From PXAP01 sp964421595 (GTDB lineage: Bacteria > Bacteroidota > Bacteroidia > Bacteroidales > PUMT01), in assembly GCA_964421595.1 (NCBI GenBank), contig CAYQXY010000009.1, positions 1-64,000 of the forward strand: DNA of 64,000 nucleotides. The letters are read 5' to 3'. This document shows, piece after piece, positions 37,798 to 47,277 of the stretch. The position numbers were made by a program, and so were the translations under genes. The notes under the pieces are model-generated. The model searched no databases. It saw only the letters and a program-made list of their open reading frames with translations, and had not been told where the DNA came from. Position 1 is the stretch's first letter. Every line of letters begins with the position of its first letter.

Positions 37798-38370
37798 CTA
37801 AACCATTCCTGCAAACCCCATGAAAGCCATTGCAAGGAGTCCGGCAGTAACAAGGATAATTGGGTTGCCCCGCATCCCTTTCGGCACGTCTACAAGCTCG
37901 AGCTGCTCACGGATACCTGCAAGTATTACCAGGGCCAGTGTGAAACCTATTGCATGAGAAATGGCAAAAACAACTCCTCCCATCAGAGTGAACTCCTGCT
38001 GGATAACAAGGATGGCAACGCCGAGTATGGCACAGTTGGTAGTCATGAGCGGAAGAAAAATGCCAAGGGCCTGGTAGAGCGGGGGACTAACTTTTTTCAG
38101 GATTATTTCAACCATCTGCACCAGCGATGATATTACCAGGATATAGGTAACTGTTCTCAGGTAAATCAGGTCAAAGGGAATAAGAATGTAATGTGAAATG
38201 AGGTAGGTCACTATCGCAGCAATTGTCATTACGAACATTACTGCTCCACCCATCCCGGCAGCCGTCGATATTTTGCCCGATACCCCGAAAAAGGGACACA
38301 GTCCGAGAAACTGCGCAAGAACTATATTATTTACGAGGATAGCCGATAATACAATTACAATATACTCCAT
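37798..38370 (-). CDS. rnfA: Rnf electron transport complex subunit A
   Basis: A 190-residue membrane subunit with six predicted helices. The N-terminal IVIVLSAILVNNIVLAQFLGLCPFFG carries the conserved Cys of the RnfA/NqrE family near the membrane half-helix. It is the last gene of rnfBCDGEA, 8 bp after rnfE. RnfA and RnfE are related and form an inverted pair in the ion channel, binding a Fe-S cluster between them in characterised complexes. Confidence 0.96.
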   Translation of the reverse strand: MEYIVIVLSAILVNNIVLAQFLGLCPFFGVSGKISTAAGMGGAVMFVMTIAAIVTYLISHYILIPFDLIYLRTVTYILVISSLVQMVEIILKKVSPPLYQALGIFLPLMTTNCAILGVAILVIQQEFTLMGGVVFAISHAIGFTLALVILAGIREQLELVDVPKGMRGNPIILVTAGLLAMAFMGFAGMV

Positions 38371-38378
38371 GTCTGTTA

Positions 38379-38963
38379 CTATTTCTGTTTGTTAAGTTTG
38401 TTGGCGAGGGCTATGAGGTAACCCAGTGCTATAAATGCGCCGGGTGCAAGTATAAATACCAGCATGCCGTCTCCTTGTATGAACTGCATTCCAAAAAGGG
38501 CATTTCCTCCGAGTATTTCCCTTGAAGCGCCAAGAAGAGTGAGAGCAACGGTAAAGCCAAGACCCATACCGGCACCGTCAACTATCGATGAAAAAGGAGT
38601 GTTCTTAGAAGCAAAAGCCTCTGCCCGGCCAAGTACAAAGCAGTTGACAACAATAAGTGGAATAAAGAGTCCCAGTTGTTCATGAAGAGGCGACATATAA
38701 GCTGCCATCACAAGATCTACAATTGTAACAAATGATGCAATAACTACAATATAGCAGGGAATCCTGACTTTATTCGGAACAAAATTCTTTATCAGCGAGA
38801 TCACCAGGTTTGACATAATAACCACGAACATGGTTGCAAGTCCCATGCCCATGCCATTAAACGCAGAGGTTGTTGTGCCAAGGGCCGGGCATAAACCGAG
38901 CATAAGGACAAATACCGGATTCTCCCTGAATATTCCATTGGTGAAATTTTTTACCTGGTCCAT
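38379..38963 (-). CDS. rnfE: Rnf electron transport complex subunit E
   Basis: A 194-residue membrane subunit of the RnfE/NqrD family. Signature GIFRENPVFVLMLGLCPALGTT with its Cys, and NCFVLGRAEAFASKN. It has six helices with internal pseudo-symmetry. It sits between rnfG (88-bp gap) and rnfA. The larger gap before it, while other junctions overlap, is the only loose point in the operon. Confidence 0.96.
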   Translation of the reverse strand: MDQVKNFTNGIFRENPVFVLMLGLCPALGTTTSAFNGMGMGLATMFVVIMSNLVISLIKNFVPNKVRIPCYIVVIASFVTIVDLVMAAYMSPLHEQLGLFIPLIVVNCFVLGRAEAFASKNTPFSSIVDGAGMGLGFTVALTLLGASREILGGNALFGMQFIQGDGMLVFILAPGAFIALGYLIALANKLNKQK

Positions 38964-39051
38964 ATCAATTTTTTCAATTATCGTATTATCATGAGGCCTT
39001 TTTCTGTTGAACCCTTCCGGGGAAATGCCATGTCAGCCTGCCCTTTACTTA

Positions 39052-40092
39052 TTACCTGCTTCCCTCGGAAAAAACTTCCCATGCCGCCCTTACTGCATCG
39101 CAATAGGCACGTGATGTAACCGTGGCACCACTTATTGCATCTATAACTCCACCATCTTCAATGATCTCAAGTTGTTCATTTGCAGGGTCCCTGCCCGCGA
39201 ACTGAAGATGAAAATCTGACCTTGCATTTTCAATAAGGTCGCCATAGTTTGGAGTTTCATTATGTTCAAGTGTTACTACACCGGTAATGATGCCTTCAGG
39301 ACTAAAGCCTACCAGCAGTCTCAACGGTCCTCTGAAGCCTGATTCAACATATGTCTCAACTGCAGTTCCTGTAATCCTTCTGCCTCTTCTTCCCGGATAA
39401 AGGTTATAAACCCTTTCGTTATATACTACCTGGTATTGCTCATTTTCCGGTATATTGCCATAATCAGGAAGTGCATAGATCATTGCTTCCTCCCTGGAGG
39501 GAAGGGAAATTGACCCGTCCGAATCTTTATTCATATATACGTCCCATGCTCTCTGCACAGCTTCACAATAAGCCCGCGAACTTATGGTTGTTGCGGTAAT
39601 GCCATCGACATCGCCGCCATCCTGCCTTACTCTCAGGCGGAAATCCTCAGGGTTCCTGCCTTCGAACTGAACACTGAAGTCGGATTTTCCGCTCTCCATT
39701 TTGTCACCGAGTCCGGGAGTCTCCTTATGCTCAAGAACCTCAATGCCATTTATAGTGCCGTCAGGAAGTAACCCTACCATCAGCTTAATAGTCCCGCTGA
39801 ATCCGCGGTGGGTAAATGTTTCAACTGCTGTTCCGACATGAACACCATCTTTCATGGCCGGATAGAAAACGAGATCGCCGCCGGGAGTTTCTATGTTGTA
39901 ACCCTCTTCAGACGGATCATTATCAAATGAAGGCACTACTGAACTTATGGCCTCATTTTTTTTAACTGCCCTTGCCATCTCGATAGGCTCAATTGTTAGC
40001 TCATAAATAAATCCAAGCAGCGACGATGCAACCAGTGTTATCACGAAGAGTGCCATGACCATATTTAAAAAAGTAGATTCTTTTTTAGCCAT
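39052..40092 (-). CDS. rnfG: Rnf complex subunit G with duplicated FMN-binding domain
   Basis: A 346-residue subunit, far longer than the usual 180-210. An N-terminal membrane helix (about 11-30) is followed by two related FMN_bind domains, residues about 86-187 and 240-342. Domain 1 keeps EHKETPGLGDKM (121-132) but has TATTISS (166-172) at the flavinylation site. Domain 2 has ETPNYGDLI but a standard SGATVTS (321-327) with T324 as the likely covalent-FMN residue. RnfG passes electrons to the membrane subunits. It overlaps rnfD by 8 bp. Confidence 0.93.
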   Translation of the reverse strand: MAKKESTFLNMVMALFVITLVASSLLGFIYELTIEPIEMARAVKKNEAISSVVPSFDNDPSEEGYNIETPGGDLVFYPAMKDGVHVGTAVETFTHRGFSGTIKLMVGLLPDGTINGIEVLEHKETPGLGDKMESGKSDFSVQFEGRNPEDFRLRVRQDGGDVDGITATTISSRAYCEAVQRAWDVYMNKDSDGSISLPSREEAMIYALPDYGNIPENEQYQVVYNERVYNLYPGRRGRRITGTAVETYVESGFRGPLRLLVGFSPEGIITGVVTLEHNETPNYGDLIENARSDFHLQFAGRDPANEQLEIIEDGGVIDAISGATVTSRAYCDAVRAAWEVFSEGSR

Positions 40093-41086
40093 TTTTCACC
40101 TCCTCTCCAAATCTTTTTGGTTTGACTGACTTATTAATTATCGGGACAAAGGCATTCATAATAAGTATTGCGAAGGAGACCCCTTCAGGATAAGCACCGA
40201 AAACTCTTATGGCAACTGTTATCACACCTATGCCTATTCCGAAAATCCACATTCCTTTCGGCGTCATTGGTGATGTGACGTAGTCGGTGGCCATATAAAG
40301 AGCACCAAGCACTAATCCCCCGCTTAGAATATGAAAGAGTGGATCGGCGTTGTCGTAAGGATTAATCAGCCACAAAATGCCTGTGAATATAAAGACCGAA
40401 AGCAGGATCGATGCAGGGATGTGCCATGTTATTATTTTTTTCAAAATCATGTATATACCACCCGCAAGGAGTGCAAGGACTGAGATCTCTCCCACACTGC
40501 CACCAAGGTTACCAATGAAAAGATCCATGTATGCGGGCACTTTTTCCACAAGCTGAGACATGGGAACTCCCGATGATAACCCTTCCTTTATTATTGCCAG
40601 TGGTGTTGCACCGGTTACCGCATCGGTGTATTGCAGTCTTGAGATAACAGGTTCAGGCCAGCTTGTCATCTGTACAGGGAATGAGATCATTAGAAATACC
40701 CTTCCAACCAAAGCCGGATTAAACGGATTGTTCCCCAGTCCCCCGAAGGATAACTTGCCAACACCTATCGCAACGAGCGCACCGATTATTATTATCCACC
40801 AGGGCAGGTTTGAGGGGACATTGAAAGCAAGTAACAATCCCGTTATTAATGCCGAACCGTCACTGATGGATGGTTGTACCTTCATAAGGTGCTTCTGGAT
40901 CAGGTATTCAAATCCAACACAAGAGACAATTGAGATTAAAGTTACTATAAGGGCTCCAATGCCGAAAAAATAAACTGAAACAAAAAGTGCAGGCAGGAGG
41001 GCATAAACAACACCGTACATCATTTTTTTTACGGTGTCTTCTCCATAGGCATGTGGTGAGGGTGATACGGTAATTAATTTGTCCAT
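40085..41086 (-). CDS. rnfD: Rnf electron transport complex subunit D
   Basis: A 333-residue membrane subunit of the RnfD/NqrB family with about nine helices. The covalent-FMN motif TGAT is at residues 158-161 (T161) within YTDAVTGATPLA. GGLGNNPFNPALVGRV is conserved in the family. It probably forms the main ion channel. It starts by overlapping the end of rnfC by one base and overlaps rnfG by 8 bp, indicating tight translational coupling. Flavin attachment would need an ApbE transferase, which is not in the window. Confidence 0.96.
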   Translation of the reverse strand: MDKLITVSPSPHAYGEDTVKKMMYGVVYALLPALFVSVYFFGIGALIVTLISIVSCVGFEYLIQKHLMKVQPSISDGSALITGLLLAFNVPSNLPWWIIIIGALVAIGVGKLSFGGLGNNPFNPALVGRVFLMISFPVQMTSWPEPVISRLQYTDAVTGATPLAIIKEGLSSGVPMSQLVEKVPAYMDLFIGNLGGSVGEISVLALLAGGIYMILKKIITWHIPASILLSVFIFTGILWLINPYDNADPLFHILSGGLVLGALYMATDYVTSPMTPKGMWIFGIGIGVITVAIRVFGAYPEGVSFAILIMNAFVPIINKSVKPKRFGEEVKNG

Positions 41087-42417
41087 TATTGTTTCCTTGA
41101 TCTGATGATTTTACTTACTGTCCATTTACCCAGTCGGATATAATCCAGTAATGGTCTGCCGGATGGACAGATATAGCTACAGGACCCGCATTCCATGCAG
41201 TCCATAACACTTTCATTTTCCACCAGATCCCATTTCTTTCGTTCTGATGCCGCAGCCAGCAAATAAGGCTCCAGTCCCATAGGGCAAACATTTACACACC
41301 TTCCGCAACGAATGCAGTTCACCTGCGGCTTCCGTAATGATTCATCCTCAGGTATTATAAGTATGCCTGAAGTCCCCTTTGTTACCGGTGCATCTAGAGT
41401 GTTAAGTGCCTTACCCATCATGGGGCCGCCATTGATTATCTTACCGGTATCTTCAGGCAGTCCTCCGGCTGCCTCAATCAGGGCGGTTACCGGGGTGCCT
41501 ATCCTCACCATGAAATTGGATGGATTCGATACCTTTTTACCCGTTACTGTCACAACTCTTTCAATCAAAGGCTTGTTCTTCTGTACTGCTTCATATACGG
41601 CATATGCAGTTCCGACATTATGCACAACAGTACCTATATCAATAGGCAGGCCTCCTGAAGGTACCTCCCTGCCAATCAGGGCTTTTATCAGTTGCTTTTC
41701 ACCTCCCTGCGGGTATTTAACCTGCAGGGCAACAACCTCTGTTCCCTGATATTCCCTGGCAAGAGTTTTAAGGTGGCTTATTGCATCAGGTTTATTATTT
41801 TCAATTCCAATTATGGCCCTGGTAACATTCAGTGACTTCATAAGGAGCTGGATACCAATCATCAGCTCTTCCCCTTTTTCAAGCATGAGCCTGTGATCAG
41901 AGGTAAGGCACGGCTCACATTCAACACCATTGATAATAAGAGTATCTGCCTTTTTCCCCTTAGGCACTGAAAGTTTGATATGTGATGGGAAAGTTGCTCC
42001 ACCAAGTCCGACGACCCCGCCTTTCAGGGTTTTTTCTACAATTTCAGCTGCCGTCAGGCTGAGATTTTTCACCAGCGAAGAACTTGTATCTATGCCCTCT
42101 TCCCAGACATCTTCAGAGGTCTTTATTGTTACGGCCATACGTTTATAGCCGCTGCTATCCATTATATAATCAACTTTCGTTACTGTTCCTGTTACAGAAG
42201 AATGAATATTTGCAGATACAAAACCAGAGCTTTTCGCAATTATCTGCCCTGTCTTCACCATGTCACCCTTTTTCACCACAGGTTCTGAAGGAGCTCCTAT
42301 ATGCTGGGATATAGGTATGCTTACCGATTCTGGCAAAGGGGGTATCTGAATAGGACTGTCGGCCGAAAATTTATTTTCGGGCGGATGAATGCCACCTTTA
42401 TGGAAAGTTTTTAACAC
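41086..42417 (-). CDS. rnfC: Rnf electron transport complex subunit C
   Basis: A 443-residue soluble subunit with an N-terminal RnfC domain (TFHKGGIHPPENK), the NADH/FMN-binding NQR51 fold (GGVVGLGGATFPSHIK, IINGVECEPCLTSDH) and a C-terminal pair of 4Fe-4S motifs (CIRCGRCVNVCP and CMECGSCSYICPSGRP). It exchanges electrons with NAD(H). The start is a GTG at 42417. Order and short gaps put it second in rnfBCDGEA. Confidence 0.96.
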   Translation of the reverse strand: MLKTFHKGGIHPPENKFSADSPIQIPPLPESVSIPISQHIGAPSEPVVKKGDMVKTGQIIAKSSGFVSANIHSSVTGTVTKVDYIMDSSGYKRMAVTIKTSEDVWEEGIDTSSSLVKNLSLTAAEIVEKTLKGGVVGLGGATFPSHIKLSVPKGKKADTLIINGVECEPCLTSDHRLMLEKGEELMIGIQLLMKSLNVTRAIIGIENNKPDAISHLKTLAREYQGTEVVALQVKYPQGGEKQLIKALIGREVPSGGLPIDIGTVVHNVGTAYAVYEAVQKNKPLIERVVTVTGKKVSNPSNFMVRIGTPVTALIEAAGGLPEDTGKIINGGPMMGKALNTLDAPVTKGTSGILIIPEDESLRKPQVNCIRCGRCVNVCPMGLEPYLLAAASERKKWDLVENESVMDCMECGSCSYICPSGRPLLDYIRLGKWTVSKIIRSRKQ

Positions 42418-42455
42418 GATTTCAATTTAATTTATAATTAAATATGGCTCCCGAC

Positions 42456-43313
42456 TTATTTTTCTTCATTAACTGTTTCTGCAGCAACCTTTCGAACCGG
42501 GAACCCAATCTCAATGATTGCATTGGTCGGGCACTCGGGAACACATTTCCTGCATAGCCTGCATTTAACAGGGTCTATATATGCGAGATTATTTTCAAGA
42601 GTAATTGCCTCATAGGGGCAGACCTTTACACATTTTCCGCATCCAATGCAGGCGACCTTACAGCTTTTCCGTGCAACTCCGCCTTTTTCTTCATTTATGC
42701 ATGCTACGTAAATTTTCCTGTCCTTTTTATTTTTCTTTCTTAACTCAATGATATTTCTGGGGCAAGCTACTACGCAAGCATTGCAGGCAGTACAGTTCTG
42801 ATCGTCAACAACAGGAAGCTTCGTTACAGGGTTCATGAAAATAGCATCAAACCTGCATGCCTCGACACACTCACCAAGTCCGAGACACCCATGCGGACAT
42901 CCCGATTCTCCTGTATAGAGTGCCGACTCAATGGTGCACGATGAGGCTCCGTTATATATACTGATCTTCTCTCTTTTGCCTGAAGATCCTGCACATCGCA
43001 CAACAGCCACCAGAGGTTCTTTTGAGGTGATTTCCTTACCCAGTATAGTGGAAATCCTGGCCATAGATTCCTTGCTGCTGACCGGGCAATTCAACGGAGC
43101 AATGTCATCTGCCTTTACCAGAGCCTCTGCAAAGGCACGGCATCCAGGCAAGCTGCAACCTCCGCAGTTTGCACCTGGCAGTTCCTCTTCAACCTTATCA
43201 ATGCGGGGATCTTCAATAACATTGAACTTCCTGGCAACAAGAAAAAGAATCATAGCCGCAGCCGTTCCAATTGCACTGACAGTTATGATTGAATATATTA
43301 TTATGTCACTCAT
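42456..43313 (-). CDS. rnfB: Rnf electron transport complex subunit B
   Basis: A 285-residue ferredoxin-like subunit. It has an N-terminal membrane helix (about 8-27), a 4Fe-4S domain with CGGCSLPGC and a following Cys (about 50-75), then several ferredoxin-type CxxCxxCxxxC motifs (CTACNACVVACP, CIGCGKCVKVCP, CRLCRKCVPECP). It is the likely entry point for electrons from reduced ferredoxin. It heads the rnf genes proper, 145 bp after the RseC-family gene. Confidence 0.96.
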   Translation of the reverse strand: MSDIIIYSIITVSAIGTAAAMILFLVARKFNVIEDPRIDKVEEELPGANCGGCSLPGCRAFAEALVKADDIAPLNCPVSSKESMARISTILGKEITSKEPLVAVVRCAGSSGKREKISIYNGASSCTIESALYTGESGCPHGCLGLGECVEACRFDAIFMNPVTKLPVVDDQNCTACNACVVACPRNIIELRKKNKKDRKIYVACINEEKGGVARKSCKVACIGCGKCVKVCPYEAITLENNLAYIDPVKCRLCRKCVPECPTNAIIEIGFPVRKVAAETVNEEK

Positions 43314-43458
43314 TTATATTAATTTCCCACCCGGCGGCGCCGGATAAATTATTAAAAATCATACATCTTTGATCTGTGGAAAGGAAAGAAACATCTTCCC
43401 TTCCATAGTATTTATTGCATATTGTTCTATTTGAAACCATAAGCAGTAAATGAATTTG

Positions 43459-43881
43459 TTATAGTTTTTTAAGCGTGAACGAGAACTCTCTTTTCAGGTT
43501 GTCTCTGAAATACCAGAGAACAAGGTAGTAAGGGGCTAATGAGACAATAGACAGAATCCCGGCAAGACCCTCGTTTATGCCAAGGGAAACCAATGTAACC
43601 AGGATAAACAGCAAAACAAAGAATGGTAATATATACCCCAGTCCAAGAGCTTTAATTCCCAGTGATTGTTCAAGAATGACCCTTATCTCTTCACCAACCC
43701 TGTAGCTGTCAGGTTGCGGACTGGTTATGTCAATTGTCTTCTCGCTGCTGTCACTTATTGAGCAGGACCCTTTTGCCTTGCAATGACCACATGCAGATTC
43801 CTGAACTATGCTAACCCTTATCAGGTTTCTGCTGATCTCACTTATTATACCCAGATGTTCAACAGTTCCGGAAGAGGCCAT
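43459..43881 (-). CDS. RseC/SoxR-reducing system family membrane protein
   Basis: A 140-residue RseC-family protein. The N-terminal part has four cysteines in ACGHCKAKGSC plus a soluble beta domain, followed by two membrane helices (about 77-98 and 103-122). In E. coli the family affects SoxR reduction together with Rsx/Rnf. In Bacteroidota it commonly precedes rnfB, as here. A -7-like TATTTTTG lies on the minus strand at 43905-43912, 24 nt before the ATG, so the rnf transcript may start here. Confidence 0.88.
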   Translation of the reverse strand: MASSGTVEHLGIISEISRNLIRVSIVQESACGHCKAKGSCSISDSSEKTIDITSPQPDSYRVGEEIRVILEQSLGIKALGLGYILPFFVLLFILVTLVSLGINEGLAGILSIVSLAPYYLVLWYFRDNLKREFSFTLKKL

Positions 43882-43904
43882 TTCTTTCCAGTATTAGAAA
43901 AATA

Positions 43905-43912
43905 CAAAAATA
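43905..43912 (-). promoter_or_regulatory. Candidate -7 element of the rseC-rnf operon
   Basis: Reads TATTTTTG on the minus strand, matching TAnnTTTG, 24 nt upstream of the RseC-family ATG. No TTG at the usual -33 distance was found. Confidence 0.3.
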
Positions 43913-43989
43913 TTGATGTTTAGATATTAAAGATTGTCATTTGTCATGTTTTCCATTACCGAAAATAATTTATAATCAGTATAAATTGC

Positions 43990-46098
43990 TTATCCTATTT
44001 TTCCCCATTCCTCAATTTCCGGATGTATTTTGTGGAGCTGTTTAATGAAAACTGCATTATGCGGCTTTTCAAGCAGGGGATCCGATTCAAGGATTTCCAG
44101 AGCCAGGCCTCTGGCATATTCAAGTATCCGGCTATCTTTCCCAAGATGCGAAATTTTCAGTTCAAAAGGATATCCACTCTGCATTGTGCCTTCAAGATCG
44201 CCTGGTCCGCGCAGTTTCAGGTCGGCCTCGGCAATCTCAAATCCGTCATTTGTTTCTGTCATTGTCCTGATCCTTTGCCGGGCTTCATTTGAAAGCTTGT
44301 GTGAAGTCATCAGTATACAGTACGACTGATCAGCTCCCCTGCCTACCCTGCCTCTCAACTGATGCAACTGTGACAATCCGAATCTTTCAGCACTTTCGAT
44401 TACCATTACCGAAGCATTTGGCACGTCAACGCCTACTTCTATAACTGTTGTTGCAACCAGAATATTTGCCCTTCCGGAAATAAACTGCTGCATACCTGTT
44501 TCTTTATATCCAGGCTTCATTTTGCCATGTACAATCGCCACAACGTAACCGGGCGGAGGGAATTCCCTTGAAATACTTTCGAACCCGTCTTCCAGGTCCT
44601 TGTAATCCATCTTCTCCGATTCTGTTATAAGCGGGTAGACTACATAGATCTGCCTTCCGAGCGAGATCTGTTCATGCATAAACCCGAAAAGCCTTTCTCT
44701 TTTTGAGTCGAAATAGTGGGCAGTTACAATTGGCTTGCGGCCGGGAGGCAGTTCGTCAATAACCGACACTTCAAGATCTCCGTAAACCGTCATGGCCAGG
44801 GTTCTTGGTATGGGAGTTGCCGTCATAACCAGCATATGAGGAGGATCTGTGTTTTTCTTCCACATCCTTGCCCTCTGGGCAACCCCAAACCTGTGTTGTT
44901 CATCGATAATGACCAGGCCAAGTTTGCCGAACTGCACACTCTCCTCAATTAATGCATGAGTGCCGATCAGTATATTCAGTTCTCCTGATCTTAACTGATC
45001 GTGCAAAACAGCACGATCTTTCTTTCTTGTGGAGCCAGTAAGTAATCCGATTTTAACAGAAAGCTTATCCAGGATCCTTGATACGGTAAACAGATGCTGG
45101 GAGGCAAGAATCTCAGTGGGCGCCATCAGACATGTCTGGTAACCATTATCGATGGCAATAAGCATGCACATAATTGCAACAAGAGTCTTTCCGCTCCCCA
45201 CATCTCCCTGGAGAAGCCGGTTCATTTGTTTGCCCGAACCCATATCTTTGCGAATCTCCCTGATTACTTTCTTCTGGGCTGAAGTGAGTTCAAACGGAAG
45301 GTGGTCATTGTAGAAATCATGAAACAGGTCTCCGACCCTGGAAAAGACGAAGCCACTAATTTTATGGGCTCTCCCTGCCTTAAGCCTGAGAATATTAAGC
45401 TGGAGGTAAAACAATTCTTCAAATTTTAGCCTTGCCTCAGATTTTCTGAGTTCTTCAGCACTTTGAGGAAAATGAATGTTCAATAACGCATCGTTTATTC
45501 CGGGTAATCCTGTTCTTTTTAAGAGCTCCGCAGACAATGTCTCGTCAATCTTGCCGTAAACTATATTTAATAACCTGCTTTGCAGCTTCTGAATCACCCG
45601 TGTTGTTATATAACTGTTTTTCAGTTTTTCAGTTGTAATATAAAAAGCCTGCAGTGAGGCATTTATAGTCTTTTCTTCTTTCCCTGGCTCCTCCATTTCA
45701 GGATGTACCAGATTGACCTTGTTATTAAAAACTGTAGGTTTGCCGTACACAAAGAATGGTTTTCCGGGTTTAACCAGATCCATTACCCATCTGAGGCCTT
45801 TAAACCAGATCAGTTCAATACTTCCGGTACCATCAGAAATTATTGCCGTCAGTCTCTTATTCCTTGCAGAACCGGCGAGGCTGGTACTCAATATCTTACC
45901 TTCGAACTGGATATAAGGAAGGTCTCCTGTAATCTGGGCAATTGTATAATATTTTGTCCGGTCAACATGCTTAAATGGAAAATAATACAACATGTCCCTG
46001 TACGTGCTGATATTAAGTTCCTTTGCAAGCAGTTCTGCCCTCCTGGGTCCTACTCCCGTGAGGTATTTAATTTCTCTGTCAAGTATATCCGGGGCCAT
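43990..46098 (-). CDS. recG: ATP-dependent DNA helicase RecG
   Basis: A 702-residue superfamily 2 helicase that drives branch migration and fork reversal. It has an N-terminal wedge/OB domain (about 60-160), Walker A LLQGDVGSGKTL, DEQH box IIDEQHRFG, motif III MTATPIPRTLA, and the C-terminal QLRGRVGRG motif VI. Length is normal. I chose the ATG at 46098; the frame extends two codons to a TTG. It precedes the rnf operon on the same strand but with a 108-bp gap. Confidence 0.97.
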   Translation of the reverse strand: MAPDILDREIKYLTGVGPRRAELLAKELNISTYRDMLYYFPFKHVDRTKYYTIAQITGDLPYIQFEGKILSTSLAGSARNKRLTAIISDGTGSIELIWFKGLRWVMDLVKPGKPFFVYGKPTVFNNKVNLVHPEMEEPGKEEKTINASLQAFYITTEKLKNSYITTRVIQKLQSRLLNIVYGKIDETLSAELLKRTGLPGINDALLNIHFPQSAEELRKSEARLKFEELFYLQLNILRLKAGRAHKISGFVFSRVGDLFHDFYNDHLPFELTSAQKKVIREIRKDMGSGKQMNRLLQGDVGSGKTLVAIMCMLIAIDNGYQTCLMAPTEILASQHLFTVSRILDKLSVKIGLLTGSTRKKDRAVLHDQLRSGELNILIGTHALIEESVQFGKLGLVIIDEQHRFGVAQRARMWKKNTDPPHMLVMTATPIPRTLAMTVYGDLEVSVIDELPPGRKPIVTAHYFDSKRERLFGFMHEQISLGRQIYVVYPLITESEKMDYKDLEDGFESISREFPPPGYVVAIVHGKMKPGYKETGMQQFISGRANILVATTVIEVGVDVPNASVMVIESAERFGLSQLHQLRGRVGRGADQSYCILMTSHKLSNEARQRIRTMTETNDGFEIAEADLKLRGPGDLEGTMQSGYPFELKISHLGKDSRILEYARGLALEILESDPLLEKPHNAVFIKQLHKIHPEIEEWGKIG

Positions 46099-46380
46099 AT
46101 ACAAAAATTATTTTACTGCCTTAAAATATGAGGTATAATCAGAAAGTGTCGGATTAAATACTTCTTATCAAATTTCAAGAACATATTAATATTCTGATTT
46201 TTTAATCCTGAACACAATTTTTCAAACGAAATATAATCGCAGCTGACAATGCCGGAATAATCATATATTTAATAAGTTAGTTGTCCATTTGAAAGATAAC
46301 CGGGTACCAATGGATTTTAATGTTGGGTTACAGGTTTAAAAAACTGTAATTTCGCAATTCGCCTAAACCGCAAATGAATC

Positions 46381-47172
46381 ATGGGCAAAATTAAACTTTT
46401 AATTAAATATATAGTCTATAGAATAGTTCGCACAGGAGCCGGCGGACATGGTATACACTCACCGTTTGTATATGAGTTTAACCGTAAGGTTCTTAACAGC
46501 AGGATTTATTATGACGAATATGCAGAATTAAATGAATATCGAAACAGATTGGTTAAAAGACGGGAGATAATAGAGGTAAGTGATCATGGGGCAGGATCTC
46601 AGGTTTTTTCTTCTTCTCTGCGCAGTGTTTCCGATATTGCAAAACATGCCGGCAGCAGCAGGAAAACAGGGAGAATGATATTCAGGCTTGCAAGGCATCT
46701 TAAGGCAGATGTGTCGGTTGAGCTTGGTACATCACTCGGACTGGGTACTATATGTCTGGCAAGGGGTTCTGCGACAGGGAAGGTTTACAGCATTGAGGCA
46801 TGTCCCATCCAGCACAGGCTTGCCTCGTACGAACTTGCGGGGGCGGGGATAGAGAATGTTGAACTGATTAACGGATCGTTCACTGAAAAACTTCCTGAAT
46901 TATTGGGGAAGCTGGATAAATTAGATATTGTTTATTTCGACGGTGACCACCGTAAAGAGTCTGTTGTCTGGCAGTTCACTCAATGCCTTGCGAAAGTTTC
47001 AGCAGACACAGTCTTTGTAGTTGGCGACATAAACTGGTCGCTGGGAATGAACGAAGCCTGGAAAATAATTATTAATGATCAGCGAGTCAGTTTTTCGGTT
47101 GATCTGTTTTATTGCGGACTGGTTTTTTTCAGGAAGGGGATGGCCAGGCAACATTTTAAACTAAGATTTTAA
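46381..47172 (+). CDS. Class I SAM-dependent methyltransferase, substrate unknown
   Basis: A 263-residue protein with a Rossmann methyltransferase core: motif I VELGTSLGLGT, followed by VYSIEACP and VYFDGDHRKES (motif IV-like). The last resembles O-methyltransferases of the catechol/caffeoyl-CoA type. The basic N-terminus ending in GGHGIHSPFVYEF is typical of a Bacteroidota-specific group. The gene is divergent from recG and followed after 105 bp by an ABC ATPase gene. Substrate cannot be inferred. Confidence 0.85.
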   Translation: MGKIKLLIKYIVYRIVRTGAGGHGIHSPFVYEFNRKVLNSRIYYDEYAELNEYRNRLVKRREIIEVSDHGAGSQVFSSSLRSVSDIAKHAGSSRKTGRMIFRLARHLKADVSVELGTSLGLGTICLARGSATGKVYSIEACPIQHRLASYELAGAGIENVELINGSFTEKLPELLGKLDKLDIVYFDGDHRKESVVWQFTQCLAKVSADTVFVVGDINWSLGMNEAWKIIINDQRVSFSVDLFYCGLVFFRKGMARQHFKLRF

Positions 47173-47277
47173 GAATAACTTAAAAATATTGTTAAAGGAT
47201 TTTCATTTTACGCTATTATAGTATAAATTCGGTTTTTTTTGAACAGGCATTAAAACAACTTTAATTAAAATATCCGT

